Below the pieces are notes generated by a model that did not search any database, was not told the origin of the DNA, and saw nothing but the letters and a program-made list of their open reading frames with translations. Positions 1 to 10,448 of a stretch of 64,000 nucleotides of DNA are shown here, piece after piece; positions within the stretch are counted from its first letter, which is position 1; each line of letters begins with the position of its first letter. This DNA is from Hymenopellis radicata. Lineage: Eukaryota > Basidiomycota > Agaricomycetes > Agaricales > Physalacriaceae. The translations under genes were made by a program, and so were the position numbers. The DNA is taken from the NCBI GenBank assembly GCA_015501595.1, contig JADNRX010000293.1, positions 1 to 64,000 on the forward strand, in the 5' to 3' direction.

Positions 1-1447
1 TGGACCGATTCAAGCATTGTCGAGCCCGTCGCTGTACGTGTACGGTGTAGGGTCGTACAACAGCCACGGCCTGGTTTGGCGCACGTGACGATGAGTGATT
101 TTTGCTCGCGACCATCATGACCTTCATGTTATGCTGTTCTGCGGTTATGTTGTTACGAGTTATGGGTTACGGGTTACGGGTTACGGGTCTCGTCTGCTCG
201 TCCGCCTCAGAAATGGGGATTGTTGCTGGTGGTGGAATGTGAGACATTCTGAGACAATGCTGGGCATCGAGCCAATTGTCGAGCGCCGGGAATGGGAACC
301 CTGCGTGGGGGGTAGCGCAGGTGTTGTTCGCCGCCTGCTGAGTGGGACGCGTGAGGCGGCAACTAGTTTTGTCGATACAAAGCGCTGTTCGCTCAGTGGC
401 CCGTGGCTGCCTGAGCCGGCGAGGCAGTATGCGGGACCTGGTTGCCGTAAGAACTCGGTAATCGGGTGTATTACCTCCCTATAGCTCATAGCTCATAGCT
501 CATCGCCCGGCTCAGCACCGAAGTCCGCGACTCACAGCAGTAGTGCGCATCCTTTTCTATTCAGTATCGCCGGAGCCTTTGGAAACGCTGTAAAGCTCAT
601 CACTGTGCACTATGACAAGTCTAGTAGGAGCCCCCCCACCATTCCACTCCTCTTGGCCCTTGGCGCTTACAATTGTCTCGTTCTATAATACAGGATGACA
701 CGTGAACAGGGCCTTCTGAAAAAAAATCAGGGACTTTCACGCTGAATGAAACGTGTTCTGCATTTTAGTGGTCGAACTTCGAAGGCAGTGCTACCATTGC
801 GTCGAGCCCAAGCGGATTATTATCCCCACCTGTGAGTTCTCGTCATCCTAGTAGCTCGGTAGTCTATGCTCAGTTTATTCTTACGAACTCTAGACGCCCG
901 CGGCCGAGAATTATGGTGAGTGTTTCGCTTCCCCTTGGATGTTTTATTATGCCGACAGAGCCTCTGATGGTGGTGTTATTGTTGATAGGGTAGCGCTTAC
1001 TGACTTCCGTAACCTACCGCCGCCGCAAGCTGGCAAAAGGAGCCTCTGGAATCCGAGTTCAAGGCAAGCACGCGTTCATTCTCTCATGAGTCATTGTCCG
1101 TCCTCTCTGATCGATGATCATCAACAGCGAGCGAAAGTTCTTTCTGTCATCGCTGCAAAGTTCTAGTCTCTTTCTCGATCAAGCCCTATCAACGGATTTA
1201 CAAAGTTACCACCGATTCGCCACTCACTCCGTAGTCATCGCCTCCTCGCTGGTTGGCCCTGGATTAGCATGATGAATCATGATGGAGATTGTCTAGTGCT
1301 TAATACGACGAAGAGGGCTTGACAGCCAGCGGCATTCCGTAACGCGGTGCTAGGCGTGTAAGGGAATATAAAACGAAAAAAATGCTAACCGAATTGTCGC
1401 CCCTCCAGCAATTTCACGGTCACTGCGCGACGAGTACTTGAATAGCC
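1..1447. other. Intergenic, no supported gene
   Basis: I see no convincing coding exon here. Two short tandem patches stand out: three copies of TTACGGG at 167-187 and three copies of a 7-base ATAGCTC-like unit at about 481-503. Neither is long enough to be a telomere or a satellite. The last 500 bases presumably contain the promoter of the membrane protein gene that follows. Confidence 0.5.
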
Positions 1448-2856
1448 ATGCCTTTGATTGCCCCGAGCCAGGCAGATGCAGTCGTTGCGCTTTTTATTGA
1501 AGAGGAGATCGAGTTGGCGTTCTATGGTGCGCGCTTCGGGTTTCGCATCCGTCACATTCGGGGTCTCATACCACCGCTATTAGGGTTCTATGCAGCGACA
1601 GCGTTAATGTCCGCAGCCCTCCTGCTGTAAATGGCGCATTTTTCCTGCGAACTTCACCAAGTTGACACACGATTCGTAGACACAAGGGCTTGCGGGGCTC
1701 TAATGCTCGCATCGGCCTTCTCCTCGTTACCATCGTGATGTTTGGATTATCGACAGGACATGTTTACATATCCTCCATTTTCAACATTATCGCCTTTCCG
1801 ACTCTCACAAGTGATCCGGCGGGCTACAATCCCCAGTGGCTCATCGATCGCAGTAACAGGCTACGGACAGATGCCCAGATTATACGTCGCATTAACGTGA
1901 GTTTTACCCTCAGTTGCTTCGAAGCTCGAGGCCTGATGAATTCCAGTACTTCATCAGCGACGCAGTGGTCGTTTGGAGGACCTGGTGCATATATTACGAT
2001 AACGCTTGGGTTCGCGCGTATCTAGCGCTAGTTCTCGTAGCTACCGGTGGTGAGTCGGCCATTTCTGTTGTATAATACACCATTAACGCTTACTGCTTAG
2101 CAACATCCATCGCGTGTGGGATACTGCAAGGGAAAGTTGACGGGCTGGTTACAAACTTCCTCGGTACTTTCTGCCTCCTCGTCACGAATTTCAGCACGAC
2201 GGCCTTGTGTGGCTACAAGGTCTGGTACGTCAAATTGAACCGTGTGCTATGCGCCACCTTTTGACGCGTCTTGCAGGTATTACAGACGATTTATCAAGTC
2301 TGCGTACGCGGGTCGACGAAGAAAGACTCTGGTAGAGAACGTACTACTCATCCTCGTCGAATCTGGAATGCTGTACTGCATCTTTTGGGTAGGTCCGCCT
2401 CATATCTGCGTGCTAGATCTCATGAGTGTGCAGCTTCTTTTCATGCTTGCTGACTTTGGATACTTTTCTGGTGGACCGTTGGGGCCTGCCTTTGGTCTCG
2501 AGTACTTCATGCCTCATTTCTCGGTGTGTTCATCCTCTGAGACTATGGGCTGCGACTGAACCTCTTGCTAGGGCATCTACGTTTCGATGATCATTCTCGT
2601 AGTGGCACTCTCCAAGTCCTCTTCGGAGACATTCTTCTCTGTTGTGGATCGCGACCTGGAGCACCAGTTCCCCAACGCTGGGGACGTACTGGAAAAGCTC
2701 GAATTCGCGCGCGCCCCAAAGTCGACACTAATAACCGATCCGGAATCTTCTTTGGCTACGACTGGTATGCACGATGAAGGAGTTACCTCCATTGTAGACC
2801 TTGGCAGACGCGGTTCAGATACAACTGATGGAGAAGATTTTCCACAACCACAGTGA
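1448..2856 (+). CDS. Seven-helix membrane protein, fungal receptor-like family of unknown function
   Basis: Eight exons (1448-1526, 1584-1626, 1680-1896, 1947-2049, 2101-2224, 2277-2388, 2434-2523, 2572-2856) join in phase to 350 residues, all with GT..AG introns of 45-57 bases. The product has several strongly hydrophobic helices, a YFISDAVVVWRTW segment, a VENVLLILVESGMLYCIFW segment and a GIYVSMIILVVAL helix near the end, followed by a polar, acidic tail. This order matches the large agaricomycete family of multi-helix integral membrane proteins of unknown function that look like G-protein-coupled receptors. It should sit in the plasma or an internal membrane with the tail in the cytosol. 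A degraded relative lies at 26973-28491 on the other strand. The start is the first ATG of the continuous frame. Function is not established. Confidence 0.82.
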
Positions 2857-3051
2857 TTATTTGTATCATAATTAGGGAGTAGTTTGTATCGTGTATTTTA
2901 GAACCTAATTCCACCTGTGCAACGGTTGCGTCTTGGCTCTTGAGCGGGTCACTCAAGGCGCGACTACCAAAACAGGCCGCGATCGCCAAGCAATCGCACC
3001 TCGTGCCGCAGACTAAACTTTGACCGTTACCAGCTTCAAGTCAAGTCGCAC

Positions 3052-4311
3052 ATGCCACCCAAACGACCTGCAGCAAAAAAAGCGCGAACAGACGCGAAGT
3101 CTCCTGCATCTGACGTTGTGGCAGGAACCGGAAAATGTCTCTTTCCCACCCTTCCGGCTTCAGTGGTCTTGCACATCATCTCCTATACTCCAGTCGATAT
3201 CAATGAGCCTCTGGACCGCCTCGAGCTCCTCTGCGCACTCTCTAGAACCTGCCACAATGTGCGGGCAATCACTCTCCCGATGGCTTGGGAGCTCTTTGAT
3301 GTTACGCGAACGAGACACGTCGGCGGTCAGTTGCCATTACTGTTTCACTGCTTACTGGGGCTGACAAGGAAAGGAAGATTGGACAAAGTACCTGCCTGAC
3401 GACCTCGAGCGTAAGAGCAAGGTCCTGCTCAAACTTACGCATATCCATCCGCTTGTCCGGTCAGTTCTTTTCACTCATCGGTATGAAGACTAACCGTAAC
3501 GCACGCCAGAACTGTTCGTGTCTTGCTTACACGCCGTCGGACCCCAGAGGTGCTCGGCGCATTCGCGAGATGTTTGGAGAAGCTTACCAGTGTAACCAAA
3601 CTCGAAATCACGCACGCTCATACCGCTATGACTACGCACTTGAAAAATGCCTTTGAAGGGTATACCTTTCCCAGCATTCGTACAGCTATTCTACCAGCTC
3701 AGGCTCACAATGTTTTGCGCTGCTGTACGGGAGTCCGGTCTGTCACAGTGAATGATATGAATCACGAGTGTTCAAAGTTGATTACTGCGATTGGGGCGGC
3801 GTGTCCTGCGGTGGAGGAGGTTGTCGATTTCCATTTAGATACTGGTAACAATTTGAAGAGTGCGTCTTTTCTCATTCGTGTCTTCGTTTGATTAAGAACT
3901 TTGCCAGGTCTTATCAAGGGCGCTCCAAACCTTCGTTCAATCCACCTTCAGCATCCGCCATCCAAGGTTAGTGCCGTCAATCTCAGCGACGTATTGCATG
4001 TACTGACTTGATGTCCTAAGGACACCATCACTTCCTTCGAGCCGTTCAAGAAGTTGAAACAACTTGGGGCGACAAAGTATCTCAAGGACACTAGGACTTT
4101 CACGGTTAAAGATCCTCCCGTTCCTTTAACCTTCGAGGCGGTGTTGAAATTCCGGCACGTTCAAGACTTCATTGTGGCTGCTGGAGAATTCTTGAAAGAG
4201 AGAGGTGGGGGAACAATTGTCATCGACCATCGGTTGCTAGACCAAACTTCGTCGAGTCCTAATACGCAAGTGGTGCTCCCGCCGTATTGGACGCACACGG
4301 TCTCGGTCTGA
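3052..4311 (+). CDS. F-box/LRR-like protein
   Basis: Five exons (3052-3325, 3369-3459, 3510-3859, 3908-3966, 4021-4311) give a 354-residue protein with no internal stop. The first residues are basic (PPKRPAAKKART), resembling a nuclear-localisation patch. The FPTLPASVVLHIISYTP stretch followed by a leucine-rich helix and RTCHNVRAITLP looks like a divergent F-box. The remainder alternates short beta-like and helical segments (for example APNLRSIHLQHPP and FEAVLKFRHVQDFIVAAGEF) as in irregular leucine-rich repeats. By family knowledge such proteins recruit substrates to SCF ubiquitin ligases through Skp1. The gene is about 200 bases downstream of the seven-helix gene on the same strand. A plain LRR protein without a working F-box is the main alternative. 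Confidence 0.7.
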
Positions 4312-4990
4312 AACTCGAATAGCAGTATACAATCGCGTCCAAATCGCGCGACCTGACACACAGAGTTGCGGTGAACTGAGATCGTCTTCAGGATTTGCAG
4401 AGCGTTATGCAAGTACAATTGTGGAAGGCGTTCATGTAGGTCCATAGATGCGACACAGCTTTCCCGACCACATGCATGGCGTCCTTGAGACAGAAGCGCA
4501 ATACATCAACTTGTGTATCTGACTATCTTTCCTTTCCTTTCCCTAGATAGGCTTGGAATCGCCGGAGCGGCTCAACTCTAGGTCACTCACATTAGCCGAT
4601 CTCCTTGGCATCTTGACGCCCGCGGCCACAAATCATGCGCAACCCTGCCGAACTTTTGATTGGCCTAATATTCTCATGGAGCACTACCTAGATATGAAGA
4701 ATACGAAGGTCGGTAAGGCTAGACAGTTTTCCTGTATAGCACTCAATTTGCGACGATCCACCAAAGGTTCCAACTTCCATGGACGGATGTTTCAATTCTA
4801 ATTTAATTATACCGCGTCGATCCGAGAGGCTGTGTCGTTCCTCTGACAACGACGATCATCAAAGCTCTCGTCATTACAAATTCGACATCATCTCTTGCTT
4901 TCATCTCAAACGCTCTTTGTGAATCGCCTTTCCTTCCTTCTTCCAGCCTGAAGAGTCTGTGGCCTTCACTTTTCCTTCTCCCGACCAGTC
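4312..4990. other. Intergenic, probable 3' and 5' untranslated sequence
   Basis: No exon with good splice signals was found. An open frame at 4553-4801 on the plus strand has no recognisable similarity and unconvincing composition. The pyrimidine-rich stretch at about 4890-4960 is typical of a fungal promoter just upstream of the next start codon. Confidence 0.4.
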
Positions 4991-5563
4991 ATGGATCCCA
5001 GCGACTGTTGCGCTTGTTGCTGTTGCTGCGTCTGCATTGGTACGTATTAGCGCCTGCACATGCATGTTTTACTCATTCCCTCTTAGCCTCGGCTTTTGGT
5101 CGAATCCCTTGTTTAGCTGGTTGCTGTGCGTTCTATCCTCATCATGCTAGGATATATCTCTGAAATTTTCGGTTAAATACTAGTCAGTGGCAAGAAAGCC
5201 AAAGACGTCGAAGACGACGACGAAATTGTATATCCCATGGCGGATACCAACCAGCCGTACCATCGTCCTGACCGTATGCGCCCACCCGACCCGACCCATC
5301 CCCCCAACGGCGCTTCCTATCCACGTAATGCCCTCCCCAATGCCAGCCGACTATCAGATGGCGGTAATTACCCGGCTCGAGACGCCAGATCACCTCCACC
5401 GCCTTACGGCGTCAATTCCCCTTCTATGCATGATGGCCATAATCGGGGGCCGTCGGGCCAAGAGGGACATGGTCGTTCGCCTTCTGCGCAGGGACCACCT
5501 CGCTCTCTTCAGCCTGGACATCCTCCCCATGCTCGTAGTCCATCGTCGGAACGTGCGCACTAG
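4991..5563 (+). CDS. Small Cys-rich N-terminus protein with proline-rich tail
   Basis: Three exons (4991-5039, 5087-5125, 5184-5563) add to 468 bases, 155 residues plus stop, with GT..AG introns of 47 and 58 bases in correct phase. The protein opens with MDPSDCCACCCCCVCI, nine cysteines in the first fifteen residues, followed by a short hydrophobic stretch and an acidic KDVEDDDE patch. The rest is low-complexity Pro, Ser, His and Arg with repeats of PPP and RSPS. I do not recognise a catalytic domain. Clustered N-terminal cysteines of this kind are commonly palmitoylated, so membrane tethering of a disordered tail is a reasonable inference. Starting at the internal Met (5237) would give a soluble 108-residue protein without the Cys head; the splice phases favour the longer form. 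Confidence 0.65.
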
Positions 5564-5689
5564 ATCATCTCTGTTGTTCATTGGACATGACAGATTTTCA
5601 ATACCCAAGCATCTGCCGTTGCAGATTACTTGTATATAGTATTTGGCGATATGGTATTCAAACGTATTTTGATCCTATGCTTTACATGC

Positions 5690-5860
5690 GCCGGAAATGT
5701 CTCAAGGTCCCTCCGCGTGAGTCGTCTGCTTCCTCTTCCTCTGGCTGCCCGTTCTTCTCGCTCGACTTCTTCGAACCCTCTGCCATCCATCGGCAAGGCG
5801 GTAAGCCCGGTTCTACTCACGAGAGTCTCAAGAGTAGCGAAGCCTTGTCGTGATTAGCAC
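5690..5860 (-). pseudogene. Degraded duplicate of the C-terminus of the Ser-rich gene at 6752-7138
   Basis: Read on the minus strand, about 5730-5855 aligns with the last 30 codons and 3' flank of the Ser-rich gene 1 kb away. Both have a GACAAG...TCTC start, then a shared stretch ending ...TTTACCGCCTCGCCGATGG or its mutated form, then AGAGGGTTC. Here the frame is broken by a TGA and small length changes and there is no upstream Ser-rich body. It is therefore a tandem fragment rather than a second gene. A 64-residue open frame through it is fortuitous. Confidence 0.5.
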
Positions 5861-6751
5861 CCGACGGTTCTCCAGAGATCAAGGAACCGCTGTCAACGCC
5901 ACAAGCCGTAGCATTGGCAATTCACTGGACAATGCACTATATTGCTCTTAGCACTGTTCTCCTGCTCCCACTGCAGTCCGACCGACGCCAGACTATTCGT
6001 TCCTGTATGATTAATTTCTAAAGTGAATGCTGCTGATTCTTGGCCACATGTGACATGCTGAGTACATTCCTTTTAGGTTTAGCCAGGCGGACAAAATTCA
6101 GTTAGCTTGGACGGCCAGAATCCTGTATGGTGCCTAATCGCGTGGGCGCCGCCACCTCGTCATCGGGTGGGATAATATTCCGGGCCCACGCGTCGTCAGG
6201 CGGATAGTGTTCGGACTGACGGGGTGAAGGCCGCAACTATGGATTACACTCAAGCCCAACAAGGCGCTTGTATGCGCGCGCTGTATCTTTGAGTCTCGGT
6301 CTAGCACAGTGAGTTAAACATTCTGTGTGGCGCATAAATAGTTGACTTTGGTTTACAAGGTCTTCGGTGGTGACTGACCCATCGTTGTTCTGTATTATCA
6401 TACCCTCTGGAGTATGGATCATCTCGTTGGTCTTACCTCGTCGTAGTGGATGGGCCTCCCGAGCATGTCTTCACGTCCGACAGTCAGGCTCTGGAGCGGC
6501 GGGGGAATTGTCGACTTGGGGCTAACTACATACCCGTCCAATCGGATGTGATTCCTTTCCTTCCTCTACATTGCAGATGGCTTGTATTCCAATATATGGT
6601 ACATATCTGGCTCTTCTTCAGGTTCGATTCCTTTGATCATCTCCTTGTTGTATTCCCATCCCTCTCCACGACTTATTGTTTTGCCAATTCCTCTAGACTC
6701 TCGTGCTTCCCTCTTCCTTTGTCCTCGGCGTCCTTTTCCCAACGTCCTACT
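5861..6751. other. Intergenic
   Basis: No supported gene. A 61-residue minus-strand open frame at 6237-6422 lacks recognisable motifs. The segment at 6680-6750 is the 3' flank of the Ser-rich gene and is loosely repeated at 5700-5770. Confidence 0.4.
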
Positions 6752-7138
6752 CTAGAACCCTCTCCCACCCATCGGCGAGGCGGTAAACCCAGTCCCGTAT
6801 TTGTTCATGAGCGCGCCGAGAGCGGCGAAGTCCTTGTCGAGGCCAGCACTCGAGGGCGCCGTGGACTTGGACTTGGACTTTGGGTTCGACTCCCCCTCGG
6901 ATGAGGAGGGGGCGGAGGAGGAAGCAGATTTGGGTGTGGATGTGGATGTGGATTTCGAGGAAGATAGCTTCTTGAATATGGACTTCGAGGGCTTCGATGA
7001 GGATGAAGATGGGGAAGACTGCATCAACGGTGCTGTCGACGAGAAGGATGTGGTGGATTGGTTGGATTGCTTTGTAGACATGTCGGCGTTGGATCTGAAT
7101 GCGCTTGAAACGTCTGCTTCTTGTGCTTTATCCTTCAA
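6752..7138 (-). CDS. Ser/Lys-rich low-complexity protein with conserved C-terminal motif
   Basis: A single open frame of 128 residues. Residues 20-95 are dominated by Ser, Thr and Lys (runs such as SSPSSSSSKPSKS and KSTSTSTPKS). Residues 100-128 are different in style: LDKDFAALGALMNKYGTGF followed by TASPMGGRGF at the stop. I take this tail to be the conserved functional part; short fungal proteins with a Ser-rich body and such a tail exist, but I cannot name a function. The tail is partly duplicated at 5690-5860. No signal peptide or membrane helix is visible, so a cytosolic or nuclear disordered protein is likely. Confidence 0.55.
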   Translation of the reverse strand: MKDKAQEADVSSAFRSNADMSTKQSNQSTTSFSSTAPLMQSSPSSSSSKPSKSIFKKLSSSKSTSTSTPKSASSSAPSSSEGESNPKSKSKSTAPSSAGLDKDFAALGALMNKYGTGFTASPMGGRGF

Positions 7139-8304
7139 TGCTTGGACATTTTAAACAACTTAACGCGGTACCGCTGTATAGCTCTCTATGACTCTGTCTG
7201 ATTCAAAGAACAGGAACGTATTACAGAGACGCAGGTCGTCTATGCTTTGTGCTGCGATCGCAGTCGTTGGAACTTTGTTCTGACTCATAGGCCCAAGTAC
7301 CTCGCCCTCCTCGTTGACTGCGGATATGTGAGCAATCGTACTGAATGGTGATACCATTTCTTTCATCTACTTGTAGTAGACCGATGAGAAGACTCGGACA
7401 AGTGTGGCGCAACTTGTACAACGGTGATGATGTAAACATAGCGTTATTCCCGTGGTCGATTACTCAAACGGTTATGGCGCCCCACGAGGGTTGCTGAGCG
7501 ATTTCCCTTTGAGTGGATCAGCAGCGGTAAGTACTCGGACGTTGCTGCGGACGAGATAGGCGCAGTGTGCACCTGCGCACGCATCTTTCATTCTTACAAA
7601 CTAACAGTTGGACACTCATAACGTTCTGAATGATGAACATGTCAGTACTGGTTGAAAAACTCAGCAATTCTGGAGAAGTTTGATCGCTGATGCAGACCAA
7701 GGATCACAAACAAAAAATCCGAAACGGCAGCCTCCACATGAGCGCATCATCGACTCCTGCGAACTGAGCGGTGCTAGACGTTTACATGATGATGCGTGTT
7801 CTACTTGCTGAACGTTCTGTGGCAGATGAGTCGCGTCCAGAAGTCAATTCGTGTACAATGTATAGATAGCTAAATGGACAGTGTATATACTACACAGGGC
7901 CCACCCTACACAGGGCCCACCATGACCGACGACGTGATGGAGGCCATCAGCCGTTCATGCCAGCTTCGATAGATATAGGGAGCGAAGGTCTAGAAGGGAG
8001 TGGTGAGGCTCTCCTCGCGTTCGTACAACTTCCTACTCCTCATGCTGGAGTCGATGCACGCAGTGGACCGAACAGCCGATCCATACCTTCCACAGATTTA
8101 CATCCGCGGAACCTTCTCGAACGTGTACGCCACAATCTGGTAATGAATGAATGCCGTTGGAATGCCACATCGCAGCTAGTTCGCGGGAGAATAATACAGT
8201 ATATGATAAGGGGTATCGTTGACGGTAACCGTCCGTCAAGGTTATGAGGATGATTCAGTAGTGGTTGGTCTAATGTGTCGTGGAGATCTGGGCAGGCGGA
8301 GAAA
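7139..8304. other. Intergenic, only weak open frames
   Basis: Open frames on both strands (for example 7957-8247 plus, 8040-8375 minus) overlap each other and show no family resemblance or convincing splice pattern. A 15-base direct repeat, ACACAGGGCCCACC, occurs twice in tandem at about 7893-7921. Nothing else is evident. Confidence 0.35.
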
Positions 8305-8865
8305 TCAATGGCCCGGTCGAGCAGAGATAGGAACGGAAGCTGACCTAAATTTCGTGGCGAAGGCTCTGAAGGCAAGGTCAGACAGCGTTAACGGGAAGTG
8401 GATAGCCACCAACTTGAGAGAGTCTATTCGTATAGTAAATATTCGGTTTGGTTTCCGTGATTTCTGGGGCAATGGTGCCGAATCTGGGAGGATAGCACTA
8501 GATCTGCGTTGTTGTACTAAAACCCACGTTAGTTTCGATACAAGATAACATGGGGAACCCGTACGTATGTCGTTTTGCGGCTGCAGCTCTTCGACAGTGA
8601 TAATGGCAGATATCCGCAGTGGGGAAGGAGTTTCGGCTGACGTCCTTGGACGGCGCAGCTCGCACGCTAGGCCCGTACTAGGTCGTCTTCGTGGGCGCCC
8701 AGTAGAGTTTCGCCGGCGCCTCACTCGCCTGTCATCAAAGACATGAGGCGCGATGCCGCTAATCACCTCCTTCGGCGTCGGCTTGAAATTAGCAATGGCT
8801 GCAGAGAGCGTGGCCTGGTCGTGGATGGGTGCGGGGGGTTGCGGGACGACCTCGGCGTCGTCCAT
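8305..8865 (-). CDS. Hypothetical protein, uncertain model
   Basis: The Met at 8865 opens a plausible N-terminus: acidic MDDAEVVPQPPAP, then a helical stretch ATLSAAIANFKPTPKEVI. Downstream the frame becomes Arg-rich and then loses protein-like character, so only the first exon or so may be real and the rest may contain introns I cannot place. No domain is recognised. It could equally be a chance open frame; the Pro/Asp-rich beginning is the only argument for it. Confidence 0.25.
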   Translation of the reverse strand: MDDAEVVPQPPAPIHDQATLSAAIANFKPTPKEVISGIAPHVFDDRRVRRRRNSTGRPRRRPSTGLACELRRPRTSAETPSPLRISAIITVEELQPQNDIRTGSPCYLVSKLTWVLVQQRRSSAILPDSAPLPQKSRKPNRIFTIRIDSLKLVAIHFPLTLSDLAFRAFATKFRSASVPISARPGH

Positions 8866-9829
8866 TAGTAGAGAGTGGATTCCGTTACAAAGGAAGGGCG
8901 TGGGCGTAGGGGAACGCACGAAAGAAGAACAAAGCACGTTCAGCGCGGCTGTATATGTATGAAGCGTGGCTTATCAATTTGGATGCCGTATACAACTTAT
9001 CGCCCAGCCCTGGTTCCGCTGCGCCGGGACTGCCATATTCCCGTTCCTCGCACTGCTTCGCCAGCTCTGATTGCGCGTTCGCGAACAGCATTCTTCGTGT
9101 CAGTCCGCAAGTGTGCCGTGAGAACCGTCAAGTTCAAACAAGCAGAGGCCCGATATCTGCCAATCTAGATCTTGGCCTGTTTGAACACAAAAGCGAGGGA
9201 TCCATGGATGAGAGCACCTCCGGTCATGACAGTCAAGGTGTGTCGGGAAGAGCCGCATGAAGGATGAGAAGCGTAGAAATGACCTAAACGCTGCAATCAG
9301 GATGGTTCTCGAAAGCACTAGTAGAGGGCTCCACCAGTATCTGTGGCAGTTTAACTGTTCGTGCGAATAAGAGCCCTATCAGAGAGGAGGTGAGCTGTCG
9401 CGGGTAAGTGAATCCATCATAGGATTGACGTACTGGAGGAGAGATGATAAACTAACATGAAAGTTAAGGAAATTAATGCATCGGATCATGTCTTCGAGGA
9501 GCTCTAGGGCGTTTCCGGTGTCGACCTGGATCGGGATGGCTGTCGTCCGTAAACATGCCAAATTCGGGGAATCAAATATCAGGATTGGATGACGGGAAAC
9601 GAAGTCGACCCTCAAGCAGCAAGCCAGTAAGTCTGACGAGAGGAGACATGGAACATGGCGTAAAATGACGGGTCTGGCAGGACGACTCATGAAAGCCATT
9701 TACGACTGCTCTTCTGAGGGAAGGGCCAAAGCGAAACCAAAGGATGATTTTTGCCCGAGAGTGAAGAAGGGATTCAGATCTCTATCATATGGCGGGCTGC
9801 GGGATTTGAGCGCCGCCACATGTATCATA
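8866..9829. other. Intergenic with one possible exon
   Basis: The minus-strand stretch 9475-9600 reads as a protein-like segment (VDFVSRHPILIFDSPN and ALELLEDMIRCINFLNFH) followed by a GTTAGT donor-like site, but no partner exons were found. I could not build a gene from it. Confidence 0.3.
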
Positions 9830-9904
9830 GGGCCCTTGGCACAGTTGGTCTTCGCACTTGTAAGGCATTGCGTCAAGTCGTGGGTTCGACTCCCACAGTG
9901 TCCA
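9830..9904 (+). tRNA. tRNA-like gene, probably tRNA-Thr(TGT) with an abnormal D/anticodon region
   Basis: A TGGCACAGTTGG A-box (9837-9848) and a GGTTCGACTCC B-box (9883-9893) are correctly spaced. The T arm is perfect (GTGGG/CCCAC around TTCGACT). The acceptor GGGCCCT pairs with AGTGTCC with one mismatch and one wobble, leaving discriminator A. T runs follow at 9913 and 9935-9944, suitable as pol III terminators. The middle is odd: CGCA CTTGTAA ... TGCG suggests a TGT anticodon loop with extra bases, while the D stem cannot be closed. It is either a decayed tRNA-Thr or one with a very short intron and a deletion. Confidence 0.5.
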
Positions 9905-10448
9905 CTTCGTGATTTTCTTTGTTCTTTTGAAAGCTTTTTTTTTTCTGTTCAATTTGGTGGAATGGATTCAGCGGCCAGCCCGTCTAGCGGGAAGTATTAA
10001 TTACCGTTACGACTTTCAAGAACCAAAAGGCCCAGAGCTACCAGATCGCACATCCTCTATTAAGCGGCATGCGTACAGAGAGGTCGTCGTCGTCGACTGG
10101 TGGTGGTAGGTAACGTAGGGCTTAGGCTAGACAGGATGATGGGATGCCACAGGGCTCAGACTTGGGCGGCAGGATCGAAATCCGGGACAGCCCGTAGTCC
10201 AGCAACTTGTACATTCACTTTGATGTTGGCCGTATCTGCTATCACGGATCGCTCTGCTCACCAGTCGAAACTCCGACTGGTTCCACGGTTCAACGTTCAT
10301 AAACAGACATGAAGTACTAGTGCGTACAACAGTATGGCGCCCGTTGAACTTCAATTGAAGGCTTATTAGAATCGAATCGCGATCACGAGATGATCCTTTT
10401 ATTTATTGATGTTATTTTTGCAGGATTCCGGCTTGGCCTCTCACCACC
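9905..10448. other. Intergenic
   Basis: Contains the oligo-T terminator-like run of the preceding tRNA-like gene and the promoter side of the F-box gene A. No coding exon is supported. Confidence 0.4.

Noticed and set aside
167..187. TTACGGG repeated three times, telomere-like
   Set aside because: Only three units, not the TTAGGG repeat usual in these fungi, and internal sequence on both sides.
6801..7154. 117-residue acidic plus-strand frame (DLDLDFGFDSPSDEEG)
   Set aside because: It is the complement of the Ser/Lys-rich minus-strand gene; the TCC/AAG-type repeats create an Asp/Glu-rich shadow.
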